45,388 nt of DNA from Gracilibacillus lacisalsi DSM 19029 (GTDB lineage Bacteria > Bacillota > Bacilli > Bacillales > Amphibacillaceae): assembly GCF_000377765.1 (NCBI RefSeq), contig NZ_KB898664.1, positions 1-45,388 on the forward strand, given 5' to 3'. Below the pieces are notes generated by a model. It saw only the letters and a list, made by a program, of their open reading frames with translations. It ran no database searches and was not told the origin of the DNA. Both the position numbers and the translations under genes were made by a program. This document shows positions 33,812-44,772 of the stretch, piece after piece. Within the stretch, counting starts at the first letter, position 1, and each line of letters begins with the position of its first letter.

Positions 33812-35524
33812 ATGTCTGTTAACAAAAAAGATGTCATTAAACTACTTGAAAAAATAGCGACGTATCTCGAACTAAAAGGAGAAAATCCTTTTAAAATTTC
33901 TGCTTACCGTAAAGCAGCACAAGCTCTAGAACGAGATGATCGTTCTCTTACGGAAATAGACGACTTTACTAAATTACAAGGAGTCGGCAAAGGGACGGCA
34001 GCGGTTATGAAGGAGTTTATTGACAATGGTGAATCAGATACTTTAAAACAGTTAGAGAAAGAGGTACCGCAAGGCTTAATCCCGTTGTTAAACCTACAAG
34101 GACTTGGAGGTAAGAAATTAGCTAAGCTATATCAAGAACTAAATATTGTCGATGAACAAACTTTAAGAGAAGCATGTGAAAAAGGTGAAATCCGTGGGTT
34201 AAAAGGTTTTGGTAAAAAGACAGAGGAAAAAATTTTAGAAGCATTAAATAGTGCTGGCGCTCGACCGGAACGTTTACCAGTATCAATGGTAGTAGCCATT
34301 GTTGAGAAGATCGAAGCTTTCCTTTATACGATTGAAGAGATTAAGCAGTTTTCTATTGCTGGTAGTATGCGACGTTTTCGGGAGACGGTCAAAGATCTGG
34401 ATTTTATCATTGCAACTGATGAACCTGAAGTAGTACGTGAAAAGCTATTACAGTTTGAAGACCTGATTGACACAATTGCCGCTGGTGATACGAAGGTTTC
34501 GATTGTTGTGGAAGGGCGCTTCGATATAAGTGTTGATTTCCGTTTAGTTACAGAGAAAGAGTTTCTGACAACATTACATCATTTTACTGGTTCGAAAGAC
34601 CATAACGTCTTGATGCGACAACTGGCAAAAGCACAAGGTAAAAAAATTAGTGAATATGGGGTAGAGGATGTAGAAACAGGCGAAGTTGAAACCTTTGCTA
34701 CCGAGACAGCATTTTATGAAAGTTTTGGACTTCACTACATCCCACCAGAGATTCGTGAAGGAAAAGATGAAATAGAACTAGCGAAAGCAGAAATAGATTT
34801 AGTGGATGAGACAGCGATACGTGGAGATCTGCATATGCACACCACGTGGAGTGATGGTGCACAATCTTTAGAAGAGATGGTGATCCGTGCAAAAGAAAAA
34901 GGCTATGAATTCATTGCGATTACTGATCATTCCAAATATCTTCGTGTCGCAAACGGATTAAACGAGGAACGCTTACGATTACAACGGAAAGAAATCGAGC
35001 AAGTACAAGCAAACCATCCAGATATTCATATTTTTGCTGGTATTGAAATGGATATTTTACCTGATGGACGCTTGGATTTTAATGATGACTTTCTACAAGA
35101 ACTTGATTTTGTAATCGCGTCAATCCACTCTAGTTTCGGACAATCACAAGAAAAGATTCATGAACGGTTACTAAATGCGTTAGAAAACCCGAATGTCGAT
35201 ATGATTGCTCATCCAACAGGAAGACTCCTAGGTAGAAGAGACGGATATGCAGTTGATGTAGAATGGTTGATCGAAAAAGCCAAAGAAACCAATACGATAT
35301 TAGAATTAAATGCGAACCCAAATCGTCTTGACTTAGCAGCAAAGTGGGTGGAACTTGCCCAACAACAAGGTGTGCATATTGCAATTAATACGGATGCCCA
35401 CAGCTATGCTATGTTAGAAGATATGACAACAGGGGTAGGAACGGCTAGAAGAGGTAAACTAACAAAACAAACCGTCGTAAATACGTGGACGAAAGAACAA
35501 TTAATTGAATTTTTAACGAAATAA
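33812..35524 (+). CDS. polX: DNA polymerase X with PHP domain
   Basis: This 570-residue family X repair polymerase fills short gaps in base-excision repair. An N-terminal helix-hairpin-helix 8-kDa-like part (about 1-110) is followed by the nucleotidyltransferase core with [19 protein letters not shown] near residues 183-201. A C-terminal PHP domain (about 335-570) has [22 protein letters not shown] and TDAHS, giving a metal-dependent 3'-5' exonuclease or phosphoesterase. mutS2 follows after 19 bp. Confidence 0.95.
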   Translation: MSVNKKDVIKLLEKIATYLELKGENPFKISAYRKAAQALERDDRSLTEIDDFTKLQGVGKGTAAVMKEFIDNGESDTLKQLEKEVPQGLIPLLNLQGLGGKKLAKLYQELNIVDEQTLREACEKGEIRGLKGFGKKTEEKILEALNSAGARPERLPVSMVVAIVEKIEAFLYTIEEIKQFSIAGSMRRFRETVKDLDFIIATDEPEVVREKLLQFEDLIDTIAAGDTKVSIVVEGRFDISVDFRLVTEKEFLTTLHHFTGSKDHNVLMRQLAKAQGKKISEYGVEDVETGEVETFATETAFYESFGLHYIPPEIREGKDEIELAKAEIDLVDETAIRGDLHMHTTWSDGAQSLEEMVIRAKEKGYEFIAITDHSKYLRVANGLNEERLRLQRKEIEQVQANHPDIHIFAGIEMDILPDGRLDFNDDFLQELDFVIASIHSSFGQSQEKIHERLLNALENPNVDMIAHPTGRLLGRRDGYAVDVEWLIEKAKETNTILELNANPNRLDLAAKWVELAQQQGVHIAINTDAHSYAMLEDMTTGVGTARRGKLTKQTVVNTWTKEQLIEFLTK

Positions 35525-35543
35525 ACGAAGAGGAGGTCCGTTT

Positions 35544-37892
35544 ATGAACGAAAGAATTCTTCATGTTTTAGAATTTCATAAAATTATCGATCAACTAGCT
35601 GAAAAAGCAGCTTCCTCCCTAGGTATCGAAAAAATACGTAAGTTGAAGCCATCAACGGATCTCGATCAAGTTGTGAATTGGCAAGAGGAAACAGATGAAG
35701 CCTATCATGTTATTCGCTTAAAAGGCAATGTCCCGCTCGGTGGCATTTCCGACATTAAACCTAGTGTGAAAAGAGCTGTTATTGGAGGGATATTGACTAC
35801 CCATGAATGCTTGGATATCGCTAGTACCATTTATGGAGGTAAACAGCTAAAGCTTTTTATTGATAAATTAGAAGACATCGAATTACCAATTATTCAGAGT
35901 TTAGCAGATGAAATTGTCCCCTTAAATGAACTAGAACGAGAGATCAAAAGCTGTATTGATGATCATGGCCATATGATGGATGGGGCAAGTGATAAACTCC
36001 GAGGATTACGATCTAAAATTCGTACCAATGAAAATAGAGTACGTGATCGTTTGGATAATGTTACAAAAACAAAAGCAAAAATGCTGTCAGACGCGATTAT
36101 TACGATTCGTAATGACCGATATGTGCTTCCAGTTAAACAAGAATATCGTTCTAGTATAGGAGGCATTGTCCACGATCAATCAGCCTCAGGACAAACATTG
36201 TTCATGGAGCCGCAATCAGTTGTGGAATTAAATAATCAATTACAAGCAGCACGAGTTGATGAAAAAAGAGAAATCGAACGGATTTTAAAAGATTTGTCAC
36301 AAAGAATCGCTGCTGATGAAGGATTTTTAATCCAAAATGTCGAAGCACTTGCTATGATTGATTTTATTTTTGCTAGGGCAAAATTAAGTCATCAAATGAA
36401 AGCAAGCAGACCAACGATGAATAACCGAGGGGTCATCAAAATGAAACAGGCGCGCCATCCGCTGATTCCGGCAGATGAAGTCGTAGCAAATGATGTGGAA
36501 TTAGGTGAGGACTTCACGGCGATTGTCATAACAGGTCCCAATACGGGTGGTAAGACCGTTACCTTAAAAATGGTGGGACTCTGTACCTTAATGGCTCAAT
36601 CAGGATTACAAATTCCTGCTTTGGACGGTTGCGAGTTAGCCGTATTCTCAGATGTATTCGCAGACATAGGTGATGAACAATCGATTGAGCAAAGCTTAAG
36701 TACTTTTTCCTCGCATATGACGAACATTGTAGAGATCTTGAATACTTTCAACGAAAAATCATTGCTATTATTTGATGAACTTGGTGCTGGTACAGACCCA
36801 CAAGAAGGGGCAGCATTAGCCATGTCTATTCTTGATCATGTTATTAGCAAACAAGCTCGGGTGATCGCAACTACCCACTATCCGGAACTGAAGGCGTATG
36901 GATACAACCGCGAAGGCGTGACAAATGCATCCGTTGAATTTGATATTCAAACATTAAAGCCAACCTATCGTCTGCTGATTGGTGTACCAGGACGGAGTAA
37001 TGCATTTGAAATTTCTAGACGTCTAGGTTTAAATGAAGTTATTATTGAAGACGCTAAAGGACATATCGGAACGGATTCGAAAAGTGTGGAAAATATGATC
37101 GCATCCCTTGAAGATTCACGTCGAAAAGCGGAAAGCGATTATGAAGATGCAGAGGCCATTTTAGAAGATGCTGAACAATTAAAACAGGATTTGGAAAAAC
37201 AATGGCAGCAGTTCGAAAAAGAACGCGAAGTATTATATAAGAAAGCAGAAGAAAAGGCAGAAAAAGCAGTCGCTAAAGCACGAGAAGAAGCTGAAACCAT
37301 CGTATCTGAACTGCGCAATATGCAGACAGAGGCAGAATTAAAAGAGCATGAATGGATCGAAGCAAAGAAATTATTAAATGAAGCAAGGCCTGAGTTAACG
37401 AAAAAACAGGAAAAACAAGCACCAACCATTGATGAAGACAAAGCAAAAGCGTTAATGCCTGGTGATGAAGTACGATTATTAACACTGGATCAAAAAGGAA
37501 CTATTATTGAACAGACAGGTAAAAATGAATTCCAGGTCCAAGTAGGTATCATGAAAATGAAGGCAAAACGAAAAGATCTTTTATTTATTAGAAGAGAAGA
37601 GCCAAAAATGGAAAAACCATTAGCAACAGTCAGAGGTTCTGCCTACCATGTCAAACCAGAGTTAGACTTGCGAGGGGAACGTTTTGAAGATGCTGTACAA
37701 CAGCTAGAAAAATATATCGATGATGCCTTGCTTGCAGGTTACAACAAAGTATCAATCATTCATGGAAAAGGAACCGGAGCACTAAGAAAAGGGGTTAAAG
37801 ATTTTGCCCGGAAGCATTCGAAAGTTGCCAGTGCACGTGATGGTGATATGGGTGAAGGTGGTCTTGGTGTTACAGTAATGGAATTAAAATAA
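35544..37892 (+). CDS. mutS2: Endonuclease MutS2
   Basis: MutS2 is a MutS homologue without the mismatch-recognition domain. In bacteria it acts against recombination intermediates and, in Bacillus, in ribosome-collision rescue. The 782-residue protein has the core/lever helices, the ATPase with Walker [15 protein letters not shown] (about 330) and [16 protein letters not shown] long charged coiled coil (about 510-625) follows, then a C-terminal Smr domain (LDLRG near 711, HGKGTGALR near 747). AGGAGG precedes the ATG. It belongs to the polX unit. Confidence 0.96.
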   Translation: MNERILHVLEFHKIIDQLAEKAASSLGIEKIRKLKPSTDLDQVVNWQEETDEAYHVIRLKGNVPLGGISDIKPSVKRAVIGGILTTHECLDIASTIYGGKQLKLFIDKLEDIELPIIQSLADEIVPLNELEREIKSCIDDHGHMMDGASDKLRGLRSKIRTNENRVRDRLDNVTKTKAKMLSDAIITIRNDRYVLPVKQEYRSSIGGIVHDQSASGQTLFMEPQSVVELNNQLQAARVDEKREIERILKDLSQRIAADEGFLIQNVEALAMIDFIFARAKLSHQMKASRPTMNNRGVIKMKQARHPLIPADEVVANDVELGEDFTAIVITGPNTGGKTVTLKMVGLCTLMAQSGLQIPALDGCELAVFSDVFADIGDEQSIEQSLSTFSSHMTNIVEILNTFNEKSLLLFDELGAGTDPQEGAALAMSILDHVISKQARVIATTHYPELKAYGYNREGVTNASVEFDIQTLKPTYRLLIGVPGRSNAFEISRRLGLNEVIIEDAKGHIGTDSKSVENMIASLEDSRRKAESDYEDAEAILEDAEQLKQDLEKQWQQFEKEREVLYKKAEEKAEKAVAKAREEAETIVSELRNMQTEAELKEHEWIEAKKLLNEARPELTKKQEKQAPTIDEDKAKALMPGDEVRLLTLDQKGTIIEQTGKNEFQVQVGIMKMKAKRKDLLFIRREEPKMEKPLATVRGSAYHVKPELDLRGERFEDAVQQLEKYIDDALLAGYNKVSIIHGKGTGALRKGVKDFARKHSKVASARDGDMGEGGLGVTVMELK

Positions 37893-37906
37893 AAGGAGGC
37901 CATGTC

Positions 37907-38314
37907 ATGTCTGACTTTTGGGGAAATATCTTTGTCGAAACCGCAGCCCGTTATAGTGTAGCAGTGTTATGTTTAGTTTTATTTCTTGTTATTTTTGAAT
38001 TAGTCACTTCTTATAAAAATTGGGAAGAAATCAAACGAGGTAATTTCAGTGTAGCGATGGCAACAGGTGGGAAAATTTTTGGGATTGCTAATGTTATCCG
38101 TTATTCCATACAACACAATGATACAATTTTAGAAAGCATTGCATGGGGTGGATATGGGTTTTTGTTACTGTTATTCGGATACTTTATATTTGAATTTTTA
38201 ACCCCAACTTATAAAATTGATCAGGAAATTGCCAACGATAATCGAGCTGTTGGCTTTATATCGCTAGTAATTTCCGTTGGATTATCCTATGTTATCGGGT
38301 CAAGCATCCAGTAA
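37907..38314 (+). CDS. DUF350 membrane protein (YshE-like)
   Basis: This 135-residue protein has four transmembrane helices. The motif YKNWEEIKRGNFSVAMATGG (about 36-55) and the later DNRAVGFI are typical of DUF350. Function is unknown. AAGGAGG precedes the ATG, 14 bp after mutS2. In B. subtilis the lcfA-etfBA block follows here; in this window it is replaced by a tiny ORF and trxA. Confidence 0.88.
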   Translation: MSDFWGNIFVETAARYSVAVLCLVLFLVIFELVTSYKNWEEIKRGNFSVAMATGGKIFGIANVIRYSIQHNDTILESIAWGGYGFLLLLFGYFIFEFLTPTYKIDQEIANDNRAVGFISLVISVGLSYVIGSSIQ

Positions 38315-38326
38315 AGGAGTGGCGTC

Positions 38327-38407
38327 GTGAAAACATTAGCCTATGTTTTAATGGTTATAGCAGGCATCTTTTTAGCAGTAGGTATCTATTATGTCATGAC
38401 TGTATAG
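38327..38407 (+). CDS. 26-residue membrane peptide
   Basis: A GTG start seven bases after AAAGGAG opens a 26-codon frame ending in TAG. The product begins MKTLAYVLMVIAGIFLAVG and is a single transmembrane helix with a basic N-terminus. It starts 12 bp after the DUF350 gene stop and so is likely cotranscribed. It has no name known to me. The well-placed site and clean single-helix composition support translation; conservation could not be tested. Confidence 0.5.
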   Translation: MKTLAYVLMVIAGIFLAVGIYYVMTV

Positions 38408-38512
38408 TATTTTTTTGGCAACATATAATAACGATAAGCAAAGTATTAGGCTGATTATTTTGTCAATGTTATACTTGTAAAGAAATCGGAATAATGAAGG
38501 AGGAATTTCATA

Positions 38513-38827
38513 ATGGCAATTGTAGCAGCTAGCGATAGCACTTTTAGTAATGAAACTAGCGAGGGATTAGTATTAGCTGATTTTTGGGCTACTTGGTGTG
38601 GACCATGTAAAATGATTGCACCAGTCCTAGAAGAAATAGATGGTGAAATGAGTGATCAAGTTAAAATCGTAAAACTTGATGTAGACGAAAACCAAGAAAC
38701 AGCTGGAAAATACGGCGTAATGAGTATTCCAACTCTTCTACTTTTCAAAGATGGGGAAGTAGTTGACCAAGTAGTTGGTTATCAACCAAAAGAAGCGCTT
38801 GTAGAACTAATTAATAAACACGCTTAA
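38513..38827 (+). CDS. trxA: Thioredoxin
   Basis: This 104-residue cytoplasmic thioredoxin has the active site [11 protein letters not shown] near residues 24-34 and the cis-proline in SIPTLLLFK. It supplies reducing power to ribonucleotide reductase and keeps protein thiols reduced. AAGGAGG precedes the ATG. It appears separately transcribed; a possible -10 TATACT lies at 38470-38475 with no good -35. A terminator follows. Confidence 0.97.
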   Translation: MAIVAASDSTFSNETSEGLVLADFWATWCGPCKMIAPVLEEIDGEMSDQVKIVKLDVDENQETAGKYGVMSIPTLLLFKDGEVVDQVVGYQPKEALVELINKHA

Positions 38828-38837
38828 TAAAATGCGA

Positions 38838-38876
38838 TTATCCCTTATTATAGAGACCCTATAATAAGGGATTCTT
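38838..38876 (+). terminator. Terminator of trxA
   Basis: ATCCCTTATTATAG (38840-38853) pairs with CTATAATAAGGGAT (38859-38872). The T run after it is short. Confidence 0.7.
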
Positions 38877-38967
38877 TACGTAATGCGTCTTTTTTTGTAC
38901 TATAATAATACTTACACACGAAAATAAAGAATAGAGAGAAACATCATGAAAACCTGGGGGTGAAGTG

Positions 38968-40746
38968 GTGAATGACCATATTAAGGAGAAATTAGCAGTG
39001 TTGCCAGCACAACCTGGTTGTTATTTAATGAAGGATAAGCATGGAACGATTATTTATGTCGGTAAGTCCAAAATTCTTCGTAACCGGGTTCGTTCTTATT
39101 TTATTGGGGCTAATGATCAAAAAACGCAACGTCTTGTCCGTGAGATAAGAGATTTTGAATATATTGTCACCAGTTCAGAGATCGAAGCATTAATCTTGGA
39201 AATGAACTTAATTAAAAAATATGATCCGAAATATAATGTACTATTGAAAGATGACAAATCTTATCCTTTTTTAAAAATTACTAATGAACGACATCCGCGC
39301 CTTATTATTACAAGAAAAGTCAAAAAGGATAAAGGAAAATATTTTGGACCTTATCCTAACGTATTGGCGGCAAAGGAAACGAAAAAATTGTTAGATCGCC
39401 TATATCCATTGCGCAAATGTAATAATCAAAAAGGGCGACATTGTCTGTACTATCATATGGGTCAGTGCTTAGCTTGTGCTGATAAGCCACCGTCTAAAGA
39501 AGAATATCGAAACATTACCCAAGAAGTCACGAGTTTTTTAAATGGTGGCCATAAAAAAATAAAAGCGGAATTAAAAGAAAAGATGCTAACTGCTTCTGAA
39601 GATTTAAATTTCGAACGAGCTAAGGAATTTCGTGATTTAATCCAGCATATCGAATCAGTCATGGAGCAACAAAAAATGACGATGAAAGATCAGGTTGACA
39701 GAGACGTGTTTAACTTTAGCTATGATAAGGGATGGATGTGTGTACAAGTATTTTTTATCCGCCAAGGAAAATTAATTGAACGTGATATCTCAATATTTCC
39801 GTTTTATGATGAAGCAGAGGAAACCTTCCTTAGTTTTATCGGGAGTTTTTACATGCACCACCATCATCCGAAACCAAAGCAAATACTAGTACCAATTCCT
39901 ACGGATGTTGATTTGCTCAAGCAATTATTAGAAGTAGATGTGCATATCCCAATGAGAGGTCGCAAGAAGGAACTAGTAGAGTTAGCCAAGAAAAATGCTG
40001 AAATAGCTTTGCAGGAAAAATTCAGCTTAATTGAACGAGATGAAGAGCGGACTATCCGTGCGGTCGAAACACTAGGTGACAAACTGCATATCGAGACACC
40101 ACATCGAATTGAATCTTTTGATAACTCGAATATTCAAGGGACAGATCCGGTATCAGCGATGGTCGTTTTTATTGATGGTAAACCGGCAAAAAAAGAATAT
40201 CGTAAGTATAAAATTAAACAAGTGGATGGTCCTGATGATTATGAAACAATGCGTGAGGTTATTCGTAGAAGATATACGAGGGTATTAAAAGAAGGAGCAC
40301 CACTGCCTGATTTAATCCTTGTTGATGGAGCCAAAGGTCAGATGTCGGCCGCTATAGACGTTTTAGAAAATGAATTAGGTTTAGATATTCCACTTTGTGG
40401 CTTAGCAAAAGATGATAAACACCGGACAAGTGAATTATTGTATGGAGATCCGCCAAAAGTAGTCGAATTAGATCGGCGTTCACAGGAATTTTACTTTATT
40501 CAACGGATACAAGATGAAGTACACCGGTTCGCAATCACCTTCCACCGTCAGCTCAGAGGAAAAAGTGCCTTTCATTCTAAGTTAGATGAAATTGATGGTG
40601 TAGGTGCCCAGCGGAAGAAATTATTACTTACCCATTTTAAATCGATTAAGGATATCGAGCAGGCATCTGTTGACTCGATCGTAAAGCTAGGAATCCCAAA
40701 ACCTGTTGCAGAAAATATCTTAGAACATCTCCAGGAAGATGAATAA
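38968..40746 (+). CDS. uvrC: Excinuclease ABC subunit C
   Basis: UvrC makes both incisions in nucleotide excision repair after UvrAB finds damage. The 592-residue protein has an N-terminal GIY-YIG nuclease (GCYLMKD...IIYVGKS, about 15-35), a UVR motif (about 205-240) for UvrB binding and an RNase H-like 3'-to-5' side nuclease domain beginning at [19 protein letters not shown]-terminal double HhH follows. GTG at 38968 is used as start because GGGGGTG is better spaced for it than for the GTG just before. Confidence 0.97.
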   Translation: MNDHIKEKLAVLPAQPGCYLMKDKHGTIIYVGKSKILRNRVRSYFIGANDQKTQRLVREIRDFEYIVTSSEIEALILEMNLIKKYDPKYNVLLKDDKSYPFLKITNERHPRLIITRKVKKDKGKYFGPYPNVLAAKETKKLLDRLYPLRKCNNQKGRHCLYYHMGQCLACADKPPSKEEYRNITQEVTSFLNGGHKKIKAELKEKMLTASEDLNFERAKEFRDLIQHIESVMEQQKMTMKDQVDRDVFNFSYDKGWMCVQVFFIRQGKLIERDISIFPFYDEAEETFLSFIGSFYMHHHHPKPKQILVPIPTDVDLLKQLLEVDVHIPMRGRKKELVELAKKNAEIALQEKFSLIERDEERTIRAVETLGDKLHIETPHRIESFDNSNIQGTDPVSAMVVFIDGKPAKKEYRKYKIKQVDGPDDYETMREVIRRRYTRVLKEGAPLPDLILVDGAKGQMSAAIDVLENELGLDIPLCGLAKDDKHRTSELLYGDPPKVVELDRRSQEFYFIQRIQDEVHRFAITFHRQLRGKSAFHSKLDEIDGVGAQRKKLLLTHFKSIKDIEQASVDSIVKLGIPKPVAENILEHLQEDE

Positions 40747-40828
40747 AGCCCCTTTTCCTAAAATGGACGTCGGCATTGGCCACAGGACGTGGCCATTTTA
40801 TCCGACTAATAGGAATAAGGGGCTTTAA
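40747..40828. terminator. Compound hairpin terminator between uvrC and yslB
   Basis: The outer arms AAGCCCCTTTTCCTA and TAGGAATAAGGGGCTT pair across about 80 bp. Inside are GTCGG/CCGAC, GGCCAC/GTGGCC and an alternative AAAATGG/CCATTTT. It separates the convergent genes uvrC and yslB, and the reverse-strand arm overlaps the yslB stop codon. Confidence 0.7.
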
Positions 40829-41250
40829 TTATGTAGTACATGTAAAATAACATGGTCTTTATTGACTTCAGCTACACACTCACAGCTTTTGTCCGTTATT
40901 TGTAGCATAGTTTCCGCTAAAAATCCAGCTTCCAGTTGAAAATCAATCTCTTTTAAAGTTTGCAGTCGTGCTTTAACTAAGCTTCCACTCAATTCATATA
41001 TAAAACCACGCCGCTTTTCGTGTGTTAAAGCTAACTCTCCCCAGCCAACATGTTGAAAAAATTCTTGTATTTCTTCTGTTGATGCACATTCCGCTTGTCT
41101 AGCCAAATTTTTACCCATAACATATAAAATAAGATCGGATTCCTGTCCCAACATATCTGGTAATCCGATATAGCGAAGTAAATCATAGCCACTGCTTGTT
41201 GTTTGAAGGTTTGTAAGTACTGTAGCAATGTTTGTCTTTTTATTTGTCAC
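40825..41250 (-). CDS. yslB: DUF2507 protein YslB
   Basis: This 141-residue soluble protein belongs to the YslB/DUF2507 family. It has GYDLLRYIGLPDMLGQESD near residue 21, a helical middle and CxC near the C-terminus (KSCECVAEV). The family is thought to share the V4R/TRAPP-type fold, but its role is unknown. GTG at 41250 follows GAGAGGGG at eight bases. It lies between uvrC and sdhC as in B. subtilis, where lysC is also present; lysC is absent here. Confidence 0.88.
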   Translation of the reverse strand: MTNKKTNIATVLTNLQTTSSGYDLLRYIGLPDMLGQESDLILYVMGKNLARQAECASTEEIQEFFQHVGWGELALTHEKRRGFIYELSGSLVKARLQTLKEIDFQLEAGFLAETMLQITDKSCECVAEVNKDHVILHVLHN

Positions 41251-41399
41251 TTCATTGTCCCCTCTCTTACCTCAATCAAAACCTAACTCTTTACAACTAT
41301 TATCACCTTTTTTACCGTTTTCTGCAATCGTTCAAAAGTAACTTTCTCTGTTTTTCCATGGATAATCGACAAATATTTGAAGAAAAAGAATTCGTTTTC

Positions 41400-41428
41400 T
41401 TGACGCTTTTTCCTGATAGAAGTACAAT
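41400..41428 (+). promoter_or_regulatory. Promoter of sdhCAB
   Basis: TTGACG (41400-41405) and TACAAT (41423-41428) are separated by 17 bp. The transcript would start near 41435 and carry a leader of about 155 nt. The remaining part of the 341-bp gap between yslB and sdhC holds only the cre site described separately. Confidence 0.7.
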
Positions 41429-41511
41429 AGTTGTGGTACCAATATACGAAATTCTTGGATGGGATGTCTCGTAAGAGGGAGGAAACGAAAGAAAGAATCC
41501 GTACAACGAGA

Positions 41512-41527
41512 TGTAAAGCGCTTTAAA
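41512..41527. promoter_or_regulatory. Candidate CcpA cre site in the sdh leader
   Basis: TGTAAAGCGCTTTAAA closely matches the cre consensus TGWAARCGYTWNCW and is nearly palindromic. At about +78 it would act as a roadblock, fitting glucose repression of succinate dehydrogenase. Confidence 0.75.
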
Positions 41528-41591
41528 ATTTTTGCGCAAAAAAAGAGTCGTATGTTGAATTTATGATGAACTAGAGGGGGGTACACAAAAG

Positions 41592-42200
41592 GTGGAGAAT
41601 AGGGAATTTTTTTATCGCAGGTTACATTCACTATTAGGGGTTGTGCCAATCGGGATCTTTTTAATTCAGCACTTGGTTGTCAACCATTTTGCAGTTTATG
41701 GTCCTGAGAGCTTTAATAAAGCGGCACACTTTATGCATGATTTACCATTCCGTATCGTGCTTGAAATCTTTATCATTTTTCTTCCTATAATATTCCACGC
41801 AGTATTGGGTGTGTATATCGTATTTGTTGCTAAAAACAATGTCAGCCGTTATGGTTTCTTCCGTAACTGGATGTTCTATCTGCAACGAATCACAGGTATC
41901 ATTACACTTGTATTTATTGTGTGGCACGTATGGGAGACACGAGTTCAAATTGGAATGGGAACTAAAGAATTGGATTATAGCTTAATGGAAAACATTTTGG
42001 CTAATCCTGTCATATTCTGGTTCTATGTGATTGGTGTAGTTTCCACTACATTCCACTTTGCAAATGGTTTGTGGAGCTTTTTAGTAAGCTGGGGTATTAC
42101 CGTTACACCACGTTCACAAAAAATTGCTACATATGCAACACTATTAGTTTTCTTAGCAGTAACATATATCGGTATTCGCGCATTGTTCGCATTTGTTTAA
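41592..42200 (+). CDS. sdhC: Succinate dehydrogenase cytochrome b558 subunit
   Basis: SdhC anchors complex II in the membrane and passes electrons from SdhB to menaquinone. The 202-residue protein has five transmembrane helices and two haem b. Five candidate histidines are visible in RRLHSLLG, LIQHLVVN, IIFHAVLG, IVWHVWET and TTFHFANG. The GTG start at 41592 follows AGAGGGGGG. It is the first gene of sdhCAB. Confidence 0.96.
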   Translation: MENREFFYRRLHSLLGVVPIGIFLIQHLVVNHFAVYGPESFNKAAHFMHDLPFRIVLEIFIIFLPIIFHAVLGVYIVFVAKNNVSRYGFFRNWMFYLQRITGIITLVFIVWHVWETRVQIGMGTKELDYSLMENILANPVIFWFYVIGVVSTTFHFANGLWSFLVSWGITVTPRSQKIATYATLLVFLAVTYIGIRALFAFV

Positions 42201-42232
42201 TAAGTAGTAGGGAGTAAAGGGAGTGAGTATAA

Positions 42233-43984
42233 ATGAGTGATCGCAATATTGTTATTGTTGGTGGTGGCTTGGCAGGTTTAATGGCCACAATTAAAGCAGC
42301 AGAAGCAGGCGTACACGTTGATCTATTATCAATTGTACCTGTAAAAAGGTCTCACTCTGTTTGTGCACAAGGTGGAATTAACGGTGCAGTAAATACAAAA
42401 GGGGAAGGAGATTCTCCTTGGGAACACTTTGATGATACAGTTTACGGTGGTGACTTTTTAGCGAATCAACCACCAGTAAAAGCAATGTGTGAAGCTGCAC
42501 CGGGAATTATACATATGCTTGATCGTATGGGAGTTATGTTTAACCGTACGCCAGAAGGGTTACTTGACTTCCGTCGTTTCGGTGGTACACAACATCACCG
42601 TACAGCATATGCCGGTGCGACAACAGGGCAACAATTATTGTATGCATTAGACGAACAAGTTCGTCGTTATGAAGTACAAGGGCTTGTAACGAAATATGAA
42701 GGATGGGAATTCATTTCGGCTATTATTGATGATGAAGGTGTTGGACGAGGTATTATCGGTCAAAACATCAAATCTCATGAACTAAAAGCATTTAAAGCGG
42801 ATGCCACTATATTAGCGTCAGGTGGACCTGGTATTATCTTTGGGAAATCTACTAACTCCGTTATTAATACTGGTTCTGCAGCTGCAGCTCTTTACTTACA
42901 AGGTGGTATTTATGCAAATGGTGAGTTCATTCAAATCCACCCAACTGCAATCCCTGGTGATGATAAACTTCGTCTCATGAGTGAATCTGCTCGTGGTGAA
43001 GGTGGTCGAGTATGGACTTATAAAGATGGAGAGCCATGGTATTTCTTAGAAGAGAAATATCCTGCATACGGAAACCTTGTACCTCGTGATATTGCAACAC
43101 GTGAAATTTTTGATGTCTGTGTCAATCAAAAATTAGGTATCAATGGTGAAAACATGGTTTACTTGGATCTATCACACAAAGATCCAAAGGAATTAGATGT
43201 AAAACTTGGTGGTATCATCGAAATTTACGAGAAATTCGTTGGGGAAGACCCTCGTAAAGTACCGATGAAAATCTTCCCAGCTGTACACTACTCCATGGGT
43301 GGTCTATGGGTTGATTACGAACAAATGACCAATATTCCTGGTATTTTTGCCGCTGGTGAGTGTGATTACACTCAGCATGGTGCCAATCGACTAGGTGCTA
43401 ACTCATTACTATCATCTATTTATGGTGGTATGGTTGCCGGACCTAATGCGATTAAATATATGGAAGGTCTCGAAAAAACAGTTGAAGACGTATCATCCAC
43501 TTTATTTGATAACCAATTAAAAGATGAAGAAGAGAAATTCGAAGCGTTATTGAATATGCGTGGTGACGAGAATGCATATCAGATCCACAAAGAGCTAGGG
43601 GAATGGATGACTGATAACGTAACCGTTGTACGTGACAACGATAAGCTGTTAAAAACAGATGAAAAAATTCAGGAATTATTAGAACGTTGGGAAAACATCA
43701 ATATGGACGATACATCACGTTGGAATAACTCAGGTGTTATGTTTACTCGTCAATTGAAAAACATGCTTCATTTAGCTCGCGTTATTACACAAGGGGCATA
43801 TAACCGTAATGAAAGCCGTGGCGCCCATTACAAACCAGAATTCCCTGATCGTAATGATGAAGAATGGTTAAAGACAACGAAAGCATCTTTTGACGAACAA
43901 AATCAAGCACCGAAATTTGAATATGAAGATGTGGATGTGTCATTAATCAAGCCAAGAAAACGTGACTACAGTAAGAAAAAATAA
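42233..43984 (+). CDS. sdhA: Succinate dehydrogenase flavoprotein subunit
   Basis: This 583-residue subunit oxidises succinate to fumarate with covalently bound FAD. The dinucleotide-binding motif is VIVGGGLAGLMA. The FAD-linking His lies in KRSHSVCAQGGINGA. Substrate residues appear in HPTAIPG, RGEGGRVW, HYSMGG and ANRLGANSLLSS. It lies 32 bp downstream of sdhC with a GGGAG site. Confidence 0.98.
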   Translation: MSDRNIVIVGGGLAGLMATIKAAEAGVHVDLLSIVPVKRSHSVCAQGGINGAVNTKGEGDSPWEHFDDTVYGGDFLANQPPVKAMCEAAPGIIHMLDRMGVMFNRTPEGLLDFRRFGGTQHHRTAYAGATTGQQLLYALDEQVRRYEVQGLVTKYEGWEFISAIIDDEGVGRGIIGQNIKSHELKAFKADATILASGGPGIIFGKSTNSVINTGSAAAALYLQGGIYANGEFIQIHPTAIPGDDKLRLMSESARGEGGRVWTYKDGEPWYFLEEKYPAYGNLVPRDIATREIFDVCVNQKLGINGENMVYLDLSHKDPKELDVKLGGIIEIYEKFVGEDPRKVPMKIFPAVHYSMGGLWVDYEQMTNIPGIFAAGECDYTQHGANRLGANSLLSSIYGGMVAGPNAIKYMEGLEKTVEDVSSTLFDNQLKDEEEKFEALLNMRGDENAYQIHKELGEWMTDNVTVVRDNDKLLKTDEKIQELLERWENINMDDTSRWNNSGVMFTRQLKNMLHLARVITQGAYNRNESRGAHYKPEFPDRNDEEWLKTTKASFDEQNQAPKFEYEDVDVSLIKPRKRDYSKKK

Positions 43985-43999
43985 AGGGGGTAGCGCGAA

Positions 44000-44761
44000 A
44001 TGGCAGAGGAGAAATTAACACTAATAGTAACTCGTCAAGATAGTCCAGATTCAGCTCCCTATGAGGAGACTTTCAAGGTAAATTACCGTAAAAATATGAA
44101 TATTATCTCCGCATTAATGGAAACACAAAGAAATCCAGTCAATGCAAACGGAGAATCTGTAGCACCAGTCCAATGGGAATCAAATTGTTTAGAAGAAGTA
44201 TGTGGTGCTTGTTCGATGGTAATTAATGGGGAACCACGACAAGCTTGTTCAACGCTTGTTGATAAATTAGAACAACCTATCCGTGTCGCACCGATGTCGA
44301 CATTCCCGGTTGTTCGTGACTTAGTCGTTGATCGTAGTCGTATGTTTGACTCCTTAAAAAAGGTAAAAGCATGGATTCCAATCGACGGTACACACGATCT
44401 TGGCCCTGGACCAAGAATGCCAGAAAAGAAACGCCAATGGGCATATGAATTATCCAAATGTATGACATGTGGTGTTTGCTTAGAAGCATGTCCAAACGTG
44501 AACAGCAAGTCCGACTTCATCGGTCCTGCACCATTGTCTCAAGTTCGCCTATTCAATTCTCATCCAACTGGTGAGATGAACAAGAGTGAACGTTTAGAAG
44601 CACTAATGGAAGATGGCGGTCTAGCAGGATGCGGTAACTCACAAAACTGCGTACAAGTTTGTCCAAAAGGAATTCCTTTAACAACATCCATCGCAGCACT
44701 AAACCGTGATACCAACATCCAATCATTCAAAAACTTCTTCGGAAGCGACAACGCACACTAA
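44000..44761 (+). CDS. sdhB: Succinate dehydrogenase iron-sulfur subunit
   Basis: The 253-residue electron-transfer subunit binds three clusters. The [2Fe-2S] cluster is at CLEEVCGACSMVINGEPRQA and a later Cys. The [4Fe-4S] is at CMTCGVCLEACP, and the [3Fe-4S] at CGNSQNCVQVCPKGIP. It completes the sdhCAB operon, 15 bp after sdhA, and ends at a strong terminator. Confidence 0.98.
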   Translation: MAEEKLTLIVTRQDSPDSAPYEETFKVNYRKNMNIISALMETQRNPVNANGESVAPVQWESNCLEEVCGACSMVINGEPRQACSTLVDKLEQPIRVAPMSTFPVVRDLVVDRSRMFDSLKKVKAWIPIDGTHDLGPGPRMPEKKRQWAYELSKCMTCGVCLEACPNVNSKSDFIGPAPLSQVRLFNSHPTGEMNKSERLEALMEDGGLAGCGNSQNCVQVCPKGIPLTTSIAALNRDTNIQSFKNFFGSDNAH

Positions 44762-44772
44762 TATCATTATTC

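Noticed and set aside
41332-41649. Reverse-strand ORF of 105 codons across the sdh promoter
   Set aside because: It overlaps the sdh promoter, cre site and sdhC start; no ribosome site and no recognisable domain.
44083-44520. 145-codon ORF antisense to sdhB
   Set aside because: It is a shadow of the strongly conserved sdhB frame, with no site of its own and unlikely composition.
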